Assembly: GCA_049642465.1 (NCBI GenBank)
Contig: JBAROV010000119.1
Coordinates: 1-24,964, forward strand
DNA from: CAWDPQ01 sp049642465
GTDB lineage: Bacteria; Acidobacteriota; Vicinamibacteria; Vicinamibacterales; 2-12-FULL-66-21
Length of the DNA stretch: 24,964 nt
Direction of reading: 5' to 3'
This document shows, one piece after another, positions 8,535 through 15,617 of this stretch. A program made the position numbers and the translations under genes. The notes under the pieces were generated by a model, which saw only the letters and a program-made list of their open reading frames with translations, did no database searches and had not been told where the DNA came from. The first letter of the stretch is position 1, and each line of letters begins with the position of its first letter.

Positions 8535-8626
8535 GTCTTCGGTCTTTAGTCTTTAGTCTTTTACCAGAGACCAGAGACCAGAGACCAGAGACCAGAGACC
8601 AGAGACCAACGACCCGCGACCAACAC
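8535..8626. repeat. Heptamer tandem array upstream of the isomerase gene
   Basis: Two adjoining period-7 blocks are offset by one base. Block one, 8535-8562, is GTCTTCG, GTCTTTA, GTCTTTA, GTCTTTT. Block two, 8564-8626, is six perfect CCAGAGA copies (8564-8605) followed by CCAACGA, CCCGCGA and CCAACAC. That is 13 heptads over 92 bp. On the minus strand the array lies in the promoter or leader of the isomerase gene, between it and the TerB/DUF697 gene. Period 7 is not a multiple of 3, so copy changes would shift any reading frame through it. Confidence 0.9.
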
Positions 8627-8639
8627 CCGTCAGCTCCAA

Positions 8640-9581
8640 CTACCGCCGCACCTCTTCGAGAAGTTGCGTCACGTTGATCGTTCGCGCTTTCTCTTGAATT
8701 GCCGGCCATGACCGTGCCTGGAGGTTCTTCGCCTCGCCGAGCAGGCTCTCGTACGTATCGTGCAGCACTTGTTTCGAGAGTGTCCGGGCACCGGCGTAAT
8801 AGCGAACCGCGAGGCGTCCGAGCGCATACGTCGTGGCGAAAGAGAAGCCGGAGCTGACCGACTGGCCGGCGGCGCCGCGGAGCAACCCGCCGAGCAACCC
8901 TCGCCCGAACATCTGCCCAACGAGCTTCACGCCGATCTGCTCGACATACTGCGACGCCATGCCGACGCCGGCGGTGGCCAGGAATTCCTTGATGTGGTCG
9001 CGGTCCAGTTCGAAACCATACGACTGGCCGATGCGATACACCATCTTCATCTGCAGCGGGATGATCGCCATCGACGCGAGTGTGTCCGGCAGCAACTCGA
9101 GCGCGCCGTTCAGAATCGCGTAATTCATGATGAGGCGCTCCTGCTCGTCCGAGCTCATTTTGCTCGCGACCGTGGGTGGCTCGACGCTCGATGCCTTCGC
9201 CAGTGGCGCCACCGCCAGCGCCTCCGCGTTGGCCGTAAAGGCGGCTGCTTCGCCGGCATCGAAACCGAGCGCCGCCTGCAATGACTTGAGGAACGCACGC
9301 TCCGCATCACCCTGGGCACCATCCGCATCGCATACGCCCACGCAAAGCTCGTACGCGAGGCGCTTGGTCTCCGCCGATGTCAGCGCTGCGGCCGTGCTTT
9401 CGAGGGAGACGCGCTTCAGCAACACGTCCTGATAAAGGGCCGCGACGTTGATGGCAGTACCACTCGAGAGGGACTCGGCAACTCTCGTGACATTCGCTCG
9501 TTCCCTATCGTCATTCTTCCCATCGGAGAATGCCGCCATCAAGACGAGCGTCATGGTGGCTTTCTGTTCCTGTTCGGTCAT
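8640..9581 (-). CDS. TerB-like / DUF697-like protein
   Basis: A 313-aa protein. The start at 9581 is set by AAGGAG seven bases upstream on the minus strand; the longer open frame to 10433 is an artefact of the octamer array. The N-terminal part (about residues 1-125) resembles the helical TerB fold and contains two acidic, metal-site-like segments (SDGKNDDRE and DADGAQGDAE). Residues about 150-265 resemble DUF697: PLQMKMVYRIGQSYG, then Gly-rich GRGLLGGLLRGAAGQ and SGFSFATTYALGRLAVRYY, which could be membrane-associating helices. DUF697 is often attached to a GTPase domain or encoded beside one; none is seen here. There is no signal peptide, so it probably sits in the cytoplasm or on the inner face of the membrane. 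The function is unknown; envelope stress is a reasonable guess from TerB relatives, no more. Confidence 0.82.
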   Translation of the reverse strand: MTEQEQKATMTLVLMAAFSDGKNDDRERANVTRVAESLSSGTAINVAALYQDVLLKRVSLESTAAALTSAETKRLAYELCVGVCDADGAQGDAERAFLKSLQAALGFDAGEAAAFTANAEALAVAPLAKASSVEPPTVASKMSSDEQERLIMNYAILNGALELLPDTLASMAIIPLQMKMVYRIGQSYGFELDRDHIKEFLATAGVGMASQYVEQIGVKLVGQMFGRGLLGGLLRGAAGQSVSSGFSFATTYALGRLAVRYYAGARTLSKQVLHDTYESLLGEAKNLQARSWPAIQEKARTINVTQLLEEVRR

Positions 9582-9615
9582 GCCCAGCTCCTTGAATCCA
9601 ATGGTACGACTGACG

Positions 9616-9642
9616 AGCCCGCCTTCGCGCGTCCGCCGGGCT
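9616..9642 (-). other. Possible leader hairpin before the TerB/DUF697 gene
   Basis: An inverted repeat AGCCCG (9616-9621) / CGGGCT (9637-9642) with a 15-base loop lies 35 bp upstream of the start codon at 9581, between it and the octamer array. It may form in the mRNA leader. It is short and may be accidental in GC-rich DNA. Confidence 0.2.
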
Positions 9643-9672
9643 TGCGATTGGCGTAATCCTGTCTGGCGTGGT

Positions 9673-9910
9673 GGCACCCTGGCACCTTGGCACCCTGGCA
9701 CCCTGGCACCTTGGCACCCTGGCACCTTGGCACACTGGCACCTTGGCACCTTGGCACCCTGGCACCCTGGCACCTTGGCACCCTGGCACCTTGGCACCCT
9801 GGCACCTTGGCACCTGGCACCTTGGCACCTGGCACCTTGGCACCTTGGCACCCTGGCACCTTGGCACCTTGGCACCTTGGCACCCTGGCACCCTGGCACC
9901 CTGGCACCTT
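9673..9910. repeat. Octamer tandem array, 30 units of GGCACCYT
   Basis: The array covers 238 bp: 28 octamers and two heptamer slips (GGCACCT at 9809-9815 and 9824-9830). Units are GGCACCCT or GGCACCTT in an irregular order, with one variant GGCACACT at 9729-9736. The minus-strand unit is ARGGTGCC. It fills most of the 338-bp gap between the metallo-beta-lactamase-fold gene (stop at 9920) and the start of the TerB/DUF697 gene (9581). The unit has no stop codon in any of six frames, so it produces long artificial ORFs with an eight-residue peptide period (WHPGTLAP on +, CQGAKVPG on -). No inverted symmetry allows a hairpin on one strand. The remaining 90 bp to the gene start carry the ribosome site and a weak hairpin. 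Confidence 0.97.
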
Positions 9911-9919
9911 TTCGTAACG

Positions 9920-11539
9920 TCAGCGATGAGACGAGCTGGTCAGCGCATTCAGTGACGCCTGCAGCGTCGTCCACGGTACAGGCTTGCCGTGCACTGGCGC
10001 GATCAGACCGACGTCGAGTTTCATGCGCTCGACCTGATTGGCGAAGCTGCGCATCGCAGGCAGCTGCGCTGCTCTCGGCGGTTCGTGGGTGTCGAACAGA
10101 TCCGCCTCGAACGCGATCCGCTCGGCGGGAAGATACGCCATCAGCATGCCCTCGACGTGCTGCAGGGGCTGCACGTAGTAGATCCGGAGGACCCGCTGAT
10201 TGTCGGTGATCACGTAGTTCTCCTGCACCGCTTCGTACGTGTAGCCTTCGGATAGCTCCGTGGGCGGCCATCGTGACACGATGTCTGGAGCGACGGTGCG
10301 CGGCTCGTAGTTCAACACGTCCCGATTCAGGAACGCGATGTTCTTCATGTGCGCGACGATGGTAGCACCGATGTGGAGATACGTTCTGAGGCCGCCGATG
10401 TGATCGAAGTGCGGGTGGGAGCTCACCAGCCACCGAATCGTCTTGTTGGGCGCCAGCCTGACGACAGCTTCGATGACCGCCAGGCTGCGTTCCTCGTTTC
10501 CCGGCGCTTCGAATACTGCCACGAAATCGCGGAACTCCACCATGTAGCTGTTGGCCGGCCCACCACCCATCAGGTACACGCCATCCGCGATTTTGTCGAC
10601 CGTCACTGCAGTCGGGAACGTTGCCCGAGCCACTGACGCCGGGACAGGGACGGGATCACCACAGACATTCGGCTGGACGTTGGGAAACGTGCCGCCATAT
10701 CCGTTGTGTCCGGTGCTCTGGCGGTAGAACTGCCAGTTGTCGTCCCATCCGTGATGCGAGTGCCACGTCGTGGGCCACCTGACGTTGCCGAACGAGACCT
10801 GGTTGGTCGATTCGTGCTCGATGTTGAAATCGCCGAGTGCCGGCTCGCCGACGGTCGTCTTGATGCGAGTGATTTGGTTCTGCGAGTTGATCGTGGCATC
10901 CACGCGATATTTTCCGAGCATCGTGATCGCGACCACGTGAACTCTTTCTGGATGCACGACGTTTCCGTCGCGGCCCTTCTCGATCTGCTCCCAGCGCCAG
11001 AAGGCGACGGGATTCGCACCGGGCAACCGCGCCGCTTTGAGAAAGCCGGGCGGGTTCAACCACAGATCCAGTTGGTACAGTTCGGCGAGCGCTTGCGGCA
11101 CCGCAACCGGTTCGCCATCCCCATCGATGTGCCACCCGAAGCGACCATTGACGATGTGAGTTTGACGGGTGGCCTTCTGTGCGGGTGTGCCGCCCTGCCA
11201 GCCCAGTCCGTACTTCCACGACGCCGGATTCAGTCCCGGCATGCGATCGAACGTCTCTTTGCTCGTGCCCGCGGCCCAGTCGATGGTGCGAGTGTAATTC
11301 GCGAGCTTGTCGATCCGTGGCCAGTCCACGTTGACGGCGTTTTCGAACGTCTGGCCAACCGCGCCGGCGTAACCCTCACCCGAGTAGGTAATGCATTTCA
11401 GGTTGGCTTCGCCGATCTCTCGTGAGGCCGCAGCCAGCAGCGGCGCGGGGTCGACGTAGCCGGGAGGGAAGTGCTGGGCAGGAACGTGAGCGCCCAGCAA
11501 CAGCAGTAAGGCCAGCGCGGCGGACACATGCCTGGTCAT
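9920..11539 (-). CDS. Secreted metallo-beta-lactamase-fold hydrolase with large N-terminal domain
   Basis: A 539-aa protein with a signal peptide (about 1-21, AHVPAQ). The start at 11539 has GGAG six bases upstream on the minus strand, and a TTGACA box lies at 11575-11570 without a good -10 partner. Residues about 22-305 form a beta-rich region of no family I recognise (repeated Trp and Tyr, GYAGAVGQTFENAV, RIKTTVGEPALGDF). Residues about 313-530 are the MBL domain: HPHFDH (375-380) is the HxHxDH zinc site, His461, Asp480 (FEADLFD) and His517 (PVHGKP) complete a dinuclear site. All expected ligands are present, so it is probably an active periplasmic hydrolase. The substrate is unknown; it may be an ester, lactone or phosphodiester. 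It is separated from the next minus-strand gene by the octamer array. Confidence 0.88.
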   Translation of the reverse strand: MTRHVSAALALLLLLGAHVPAQHFPPGYVDPAPLLAAASREIGEANLKCITYSGEGYAGAVGQTFENAVNVDWPRIDKLANYTRTIDWAAGTSKETFDRMPGLNPASWKYGLGWQGGTPAQKATRQTHIVNGRFGWHIDGDGEPVAVPQALAELYQLDLWLNPPGFLKAARLPGANPVAFWRWEQIEKGRDGNVVHPERVHVVAITMLGKYRVDATINSQNQITRIKTTVGEPALGDFNIEHESTNQVSFGNVRWPTTWHSHHGWDDNWQFYRQSTGHNGYGGTFPNVQPNVCGDPVPVPASVARATFPTAVTVDKIADGVYLMGGGPANSYMVEFRDFVAVFEAPGNEERSLAVIEAVVRLAPNKTIRWLVSSHPHFDHIGGLRTYLHIGATIVAHMKNIAFLNRDVLNYEPRTVAPDIVSRWPPTELSEGYTYEAVQENYVITDNQRVLRIYYVQPLQHVEGMLMAYLPAERIAFEADLFDTHEPPRAAQLPAMRSFANQVERMKLDVGLIAPVHGKPVPWTTLQASLNALTSSSHR

Positions 11540-11615
11540 TCGCGTCTCCGACTAAGAGGCGCAAGTGTATGTCAAGTCGGTGCGGCGGCAGATTGCGGAG
11601 GACGAGCGTCAATCG

Positions 11616-11631
11616 GCTCCATCCGTGGAGC
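11616..11631. other. Small hairpin between divergent genes
   Basis: GCTCCA-tccg-TGGAGC forms a perfect 6-bp stem with a 4-base loop, and TTTT follows five bases later. It lies in the 189-bp region between the divergent MBL-fold gene and the DUF4440-like gene, where a terminator has no obvious client. It may be a leader element or chance. Confidence 0.2.
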
Positions 11632-11728
11632 GCAGCTTTTCGTCCGCGTCATGGTTGCGGTAGCATCCGGGCGTTCTGTGACATGGGAAAGTTGGAGGTT
11701 GCGGTCCAAGTAACTGTTGGAGGAGCGC

Positions 11729-12253
11729 ATGAGGGTGCATTCAGTGGCTGTTGTTACCTGCGCGTTGACTGCGTTGGCAGGGCAAGCGCTTCAGCAACGG
11801 CCCGCGTCGACTGGCAACGACAAGGGCCGTGCTGCAGACCTGGCTGCCATCGAGAAGGTCCGCATGCAGGACATTACCGCCACGATCGCACGCGATCCTG
11901 TTGCGCTCACCGATCTGTGGACCGATGACGCGATTCGTCTCGGCGTGGGTGCGCCGGCCGAAATCGGCAAGGCGGCGATCCGGGCGAGCAACGAACGGCA
12001 GACCGCCAACAAAACGTTCAAGGTGCTGAGCTACGTTCCCGAAGTCAAAGACTTCACCTTTCTGGATGGCGGCTGGGCCGTCGAGTGGCGTACGTTCACG
12101 GCTTCGTACACCGACTCGCCGGGTGGCGAGGTGAAGCAGATTCGCGGCACTGTGTTGGGTCTGTTGAAGAAGCTTCCGGATGGCAGCTGGAAGGCCTTCC
12201 GCGCGCTGGGGGGCGTAGAGGCAGGTCCTCCCGGCAAAGCCGGGGGCTTGTGA
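11729..12253 (+). CDS. Small secreted SnoaL/DUF4440-like protein
   Basis: A 174-aa protein. The ATG at 11729 is preferred over the in-frame TTG at 11717 because GGAGG (11719-11723) sits five bases ahead of it and the resulting N terminus (MRVHSVAVVTCALTALAGQA) is a clean signal peptide. The body has the cone-shaped SnoaL/NTF2 pattern: an AIEKVRMQDITATIARD helix, ALTDLWTDDAIRLG, a GKAAIRASNERQ helix, then strands WAVEWRTFTASYT, KQIRGTVLGLLKKL and DGSWKAFRAL. These domains bind small ligands or act as isomerase-type enzymes; the substrate here is unknown. The last 158 bp overlap, on the opposite strand, the read-through tail of the sulfatase-like gene that ends at 12096. Confidence 0.85.
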   Translation: MRVHSVAVVTCALTALAGQALQQRPASTGNDKGRAADLAAIEKVRMQDITATIARDPVALTDLWTDDAIRLGVGAPAEIGKAAIRASNERQTANKTFKVLSYVPEVKDFTFLDGGWAVEWRTFTASYTDSPGGEVKQIRGTVLGLLKKLPDGSWKAFRALGGVEAGPPGKAGGL

Positions 12254-13544
12254 CGTGGTGCGCGCGTGGTCGCGTGGCCGTCGAACCGACATAGCCAAGA
12301 GCGGCCATGCTGGCCTGCAGCTCGGTCGTCACCAGCGTTCGTCGTTCGCGCTCCTGCACTGACCCGCCAACCTTCGCCATCGCTCTGGCACGCGCGGTCA
12401 TCGCTTCCCCCATCGCTCGACGCTCATCGTAGATGTTCCGTTCTTCGAACGGATCGCGCTGGAGATCGTAGAGCTCAGGGCGGGGGGCGTCGATCAATTT
12501 GAATCGACCGTCTCGCACGGCGTGCAGCGGGCTGCAGCCAAATCGCTCCGGATACAGCGATTCGGAATACGCCTCGAGATTGAGGCCGCTTCGCTGCCCG
12601 CGCATTAAGTTGACGAGACTGATGCCGTCAACCGGTGGAACGGGTACATCGACGAGGTTCAGGACGGTGGGCATCACGTCTATGAGTCTGACGACTTCTC
12701 CGATTCGGAACGGCGCCAGCGAAGGCGCACGAATCATCAGCGGCACTCGCAGAACATTCTCGTAAACGAAGACGCCGTGGTCGCGCTCCCCACGTTCTCC
12801 CAGCGACTCGCCGTGGTCGCCGGCGACGACGACAATCGTTCGATCCAGTAGGGCCCGTCGCTTCAGTGCCTCGAGTAGCCGGCCGATCTGAGCGTCGGCA
12901 AACGCAATCTCGCCGACGTAGGGATTGTGCGCATAGGTTGAGGCGAATGGTTCCGGAGGGTCGTAGGGCCGGTGGGGGTCGTAGAGGTGCGCCCACAGGA
13001 GAAAGCGAGATCCGGCGATCGTGTCGAGCCATTGAATGGCGTCGCTGACAACCCGATCCGCGCGTCGCTGGACGCGATGCGACGTCCGGGCGGGGTCGCC
13101 ATCGACGCCTCGGTACTCCTCGAACCCCTGCCGCAGGCCGCGATCGGGATCGAGCACGACCGAACCGACGAAGGCACCGGTTCGAAACCCGCGGGCGTGC
13201 AGCGTCTCGGCCAGCGTTGTGTGCGTCTCCGCAAGCGGCGGGTCCGCGTTGTCGCGGACGCCGTGATTCGGCGGCAGGAGGCCGGTGAAGAGGCTGGTGT
13301 GAGCCGGCAGCGTGAGCGGCGCTACGGATGTGGCCTGATCGAAGACGACCCCCTCGCGCGCCAGCCGCTCGAGGTGCGGCAGCGAAACGTTCATGAAGCC
13401 GTAGAGCGACAGCCGATCGGCTCGAGTCGTGTCGAGAGTGATCACGACGATGCCGACCGGATCGGCGGCGCGCGTGACGCTCAGCCTGAGTCCCACCAGC
13501 GCGGCAACCGCCAGGGCACCCGCGACATGGATCCTTCGCATCAT
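12096..13544 (-). CDS. Alkaline-phosphatase-superfamily 'sulfatase' with Thr in place of the formylglycine Cys
   Basis: A 482-aa protein with a signal peptide (1 to about 26). Metal-site segments of the sulfatase fold are present: LDTTRAD (37-43), YDPHRPYDPP (188-197), and GDHGESLGERG (242-252) with His256. Where true sulfatases have C-x-P-S-R followed by L-x-T-G, this protein has T-L-P-A-H-T-S-L-F-T-G (78-88). The Cys needed for formylglycine is therefore Thr78 and the Arg is His. Thr nucleophiles occur in related phosphodiesterases and phosphoethanolamine transferases, so the enzyme may act on phosphate esters or transfer groups. The family end LGYVGS falls at 416-421; the last 61 residues are read from the antisense strand of the DUF4440-like gene and look like missing-stop read-through. 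It is the last gene of a three-gene operon, 16 bp after the lipoprotein gene. Confidence 0.87.
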   Translation of the reverse strand: MMRRIHVAGALAVAALVGLRLSVTRAADPVGIVVITLDTTRADRLSLYGFMNVSLPHLERLAREGVVFDQATSVAPLTLPAHTSLFTGLLPPNHGVRDNADPPLAETHTTLAETLHARGFRTGAFVGSVVLDPDRGLRQGFEEYRGVDGDPARTSHRVQRRADRVVSDAIQWLDTIAGSRFLLWAHLYDPHRPYDPPEPFASTYAHNPYVGEIAFADAQIGRLLEALKRRALLDRTIVVVAGDHGESLGERGERDHGVFVYENVLRVPLMIRAPSLAPFRIGEVVRLIDVMPTVLNLVDVPVPPVDGISLVNLMRGQRSGLNLEAYSESLYPERFGCSPLHAVRDGRFKLIDAPRPELYDLQRDPFEERNIYDERRAMGEAMTARARAMAKVGGSVQERERRTLVTTELQASMAALGYVGSTATRPRAHHVTSPRLCREDLPLRPPARGRPSSCHPEASSTDPTQCRESASPRHPASRCTKP

Positions 13545-13560
13545 TCGCTTCTCACGCGAT

Positions 13561-14670
13561 TTACCGTGCAGTCAGCGTGAACCGATGCGTCGTCGAATAA
13601 CAGGATCCCAGGAGCCGCAAGGGGATGCTCGGGAAGGTCGAGTCGTAATGCAGCAGGAACCCCTGAAGATTGCCGGAAAGACCGCCGCGCGATCCCGTGG
13701 TTCGCGCTGTTCCATCTATGCCGAGAAAGCTTCCGTTCGACAGACGCTCCACAATGGTTGGATAGGTCAGAGGGTCATACGAAGGACCGTAGTATGGGTA
13801 AAAATTGTCTCCGAGCGTGAAGGTTGCGCCTGCAGCATCCACGCGACCCGTGAATCGATCGCCTCGGCGTGCAGGGTTGATCCTGAAGCGCGAGGGCTCA
13901 GCAAGGACGACTTCTACGGTTGATCCGCTCTGGGTCACGGAGGCGGCATAAGTTCGATGCCTCAGATCCGCGGCAACGGGCGTGGAAGTGGCGCATGCGG
14001 CATCGATTGCCAGCGTGTATCGTCCCGCGAGATCGAGCCGCGCTCCGGACAGCTCCAAGCGAAAATCCTGCGTTATATGTTCGGCGAGCTGGACTCTCTG
14101 AACCTGCGGTTGGTAGCCGTCCCTCGTCACGCGAATGTCGGCGATGCCCGGCACGCCGTACAGGCGGTACCGCCCATCAGCATCTGTCGTGGCGACGACC
14201 GGCGTGCCGCCCATGACCTCGACGCGTGCGCCGAAGATCGGCACTGCCGGACTGAAGGTCTCGGTGACCAGGCCGACCATCCGATACGTGTTTTCGGGAA
14301 GGATCAGAATCTCTCTGGAGCTCCGTAACGCGCCGCCGGAAGTCACCTCCACGGACAGTGTGCCTTCACCGGTCAGCTGCCCGGCGGTGGCGAGGCCGGA
14401 CGCATCAATCCGAATCAAGCTGGTGCCGGAGAACCAACGCACGTTCGGGGTTGTCTGGCGGGTTCCGTCGCTGAGACGGGCGATGACGGTGAACTGGGCG
14501 GACTGACCCGGCGGGATCGAGTCGGGCCCGCTGATCTCGACGCTGACGACAGCCGCTTGATCGTTCGGGCTGGGCCCGGCAATGCGTTGGGGCTCTTTGC
14601 CGCAGGCCTCTGTCAGGCCCACAACCACGAGCGCGGCTAGAAGAGGCGCGACGAGCGAACGGTTTCGCAT
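13561..14670 (-). CDS. Probable lipoprotein with Ig-like and carboxypeptidase-regulatory-like domains
   Basis: A 369-aa protein. AGGAG five bases before ATG 14670 fixes the start, and this ribosome site overlaps the stop of the upstream propeller gene, so translation is probably coupled. The N terminus is hydrophobic with a lipobox-like TEAC (Cys23), somewhat irregular at -2. Residues about 38-125 look like a bacterial Ig-like (BIG2-type) domain (VSVEISGPDSIPPGQSAQFT, VRWFSG). About 130-215 form a carboxypeptidase-regulatory-like fold (VPIFGARVEVMGG, DADGRYRLYGVPG). The C-terminal 150 residues contain a lipocalin-like or beta-barrel pattern (AGRYTLAIDAAC, SGNLQGFLL) with Cys near the end, family unknown. 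It is probably a surface or periplasmic binding lipoprotein serving the sulfatase-like enzyme encoded next. Confidence 0.8.
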   Translation of the reverse strand: MRNRSLVAPLLAALVVVGLTEACGKEPQRIAGPSPNDQAAVVSVEISGPDSIPPGQSAQFTVIARLSDGTRQTTPNVRWFSGTSLIRIDASGLATAGQLTGEGTLSVEVTSGGALRSSREILILPENTYRMVGLVTETFSPAVPIFGARVEVMGGTPVVATTDADGRYRLYGVPGIADIRVTRDGYQPQVQRVQLAEHITQDFRLELSGARLDLAGRYTLAIDAACATSTPVAADLRHRTYAASVTQSGSTVEVVLAEPSRFRINPARRGDRFTGRVDAAGATFTLGDNFYPYYGPSYDPLTYPTIVERLSNGSFLGIDGTARTTGSRGGLSGNLQGFLLHYDSTFPSIPLRLLGSCYSTTHRFTLTAR

Positions 14671-14678
14671 GTGGGCTC

Positions 14679-15617
14679 CTACTCGACGTGTGGTTCCGGG
14701 CCGCCAAGTTTCGTCCGCGTGGTCATGTACAGATCAAATCCTCCACAGCCACCGGGTCGATTCGACATGAAGAAGAGCGTCAGGCGGTCCGGGGCGATGT
14801 AGGGCTGAGCGTCCACGGAGGTGCTGTTGACTATCGAGCCAAGATTCCTCGGCGTTTCCCAGGCTTCGAATACCGTCTCTCGTGTCGATACCCACAGATC
14901 GGAGTTGCCCAGCGAGCCAGCGCGGTTCGAGAAGAGGAACATCTCGAGGGCGTCGAAGCGAACCGATGGACGCTGGTCGCTTTGCGCGCTGCTAAGCTCT
15001 GGAACGAGCACGGCGTCACCGAACGAGCCATCTGGCTGCAACTCGCTCATATAGATATCCGGATCCACGAGCGTTGCCCCGCGGCCGAAGAAGAGAAGTG
15101 GAGCACCCCCTTGATCATTCTCGAGGTAGCTTGCACCGAGTTCGAGAGCCGACGAGTTGACGCCTGCGCCGGCATTTACCGGGGTCTGCCAGCCGAAGTC
15201 ATCGTGGACGTTGTCGCGGTACGAGACCCAGATGTCCGCGGCACCGGAGGTTCCCTCGCGGTCGCTATTGAAGAACAACAAGTGTCCGTCGCGAGACAGC
15301 GCGGGGATGTTGTCGACGCCGGAGGTATTGACGACCGCACCGAGGTTCACGGGTGGTCCCCATGGCTCGTCCACGGAGGCGCGCTGCGAGACCCAGATGT
15401 CGCTGGCCCCGAATCCTCCTGGCCGCATGGAACCGAAATAGAGACTGAGACCGTTTTTCGAGATCGCAGGTCCTTGGTCCCCGTCGGGCGAGTTGATCGC
15501 GCACCCGAGGTTCACCGGCTGGCTCCACTCCGAAAACTTGGCGGCCCCGCCGACTCGAGGAACCACCATCACCAGTGCGATGCCGATCAGAGCGAACGTC
15601 GCAACGGTTGATTTCAT
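14679..15617 (-). CDS. Secreted PD40/TolB-type beta-propeller protein
   Basis: A 312-aa protein. AAGGAGG just before ATG 15617 chooses this start over the longer frame to 15734. The signal peptide is residues 1 to about 25 (GIALVMVVPRVGGAA). Five PD40-like blades follow at about 50-residue spacing: GPAISKNGLSLYFGSMRPGG with SDIWVSQR, NIPALSRDGHLLFFNSDREG with ADIWVSYR, one with PLLFFGRG and DIYMSEL, one with MFLFSNRAGS and SDLWVSTR, and one with LTLFFMSNRPGG and FDLYMTTR. This is the pattern of WD40-like Peptidoglycan-/TolB-type propellers that bind proteins or carbohydrates in the envelope. It is the first gene of the minus-strand operon (8 bp to the lipoprotein gene) and is transcribed away from the sigma factor gene. 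Confidence 0.88.
   Translation of the reverse strand: MKSTVATFALIGIALVMVVPRVGGAAKFSEWSQPVNLGCAINSPDGDQGPAISKNGLSLYFGSMRPGGFGASDIWVSQRASVDEPWGPPVNLGAVVNTSGVDNIPALSRDGHLLFFNSDREGTSGAADIWVSYRDNVHDDFGWQTPVNAGAGVNSSALELGASYLENDQGGAPLLFFGRGATLVDPDIYMSELQPDGSFGDAVLVPELSSAQSDQRPSVRFDALEMFLFSNRAGSLGNSDLWVSTRETVFEAWETPRNLGSIVNSTSVDAQPYIAPDRLTLFFMSNRPGGCGGFDLYMTTRTKLGGPEPHVE

Noticed and set aside
8512..8709. 66-codon N-terminal extension of the isomerase
   Set aside because: It is translated from the heptamer array and would bury the twin-arginine leader that begins at 8511.
9673..9910. CRISPR array
   Set aside because: Units are contiguous octamers with no spacers, and no cas-like gene is nearby.
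9448..10209. A 253-codon plus-strand ORF with WHPGTLAP peptide repeats
   Set aside because: The periodic peptide is just the translated octamer array, flanked by antisense of two real genes. It has no ribosome site or plausible protein ends.
8640..10433. A 597-codon minus-strand ORF covering the MBL gene end, the octamer array and the TerB/DUF697 gene
   Set aside because: It is open only because the octamer unit has no stop codon. The part before 9581 is repeat or antisense-frame sequence, and a strong ribosome site (AAGGAG) marks the real start at 9581.
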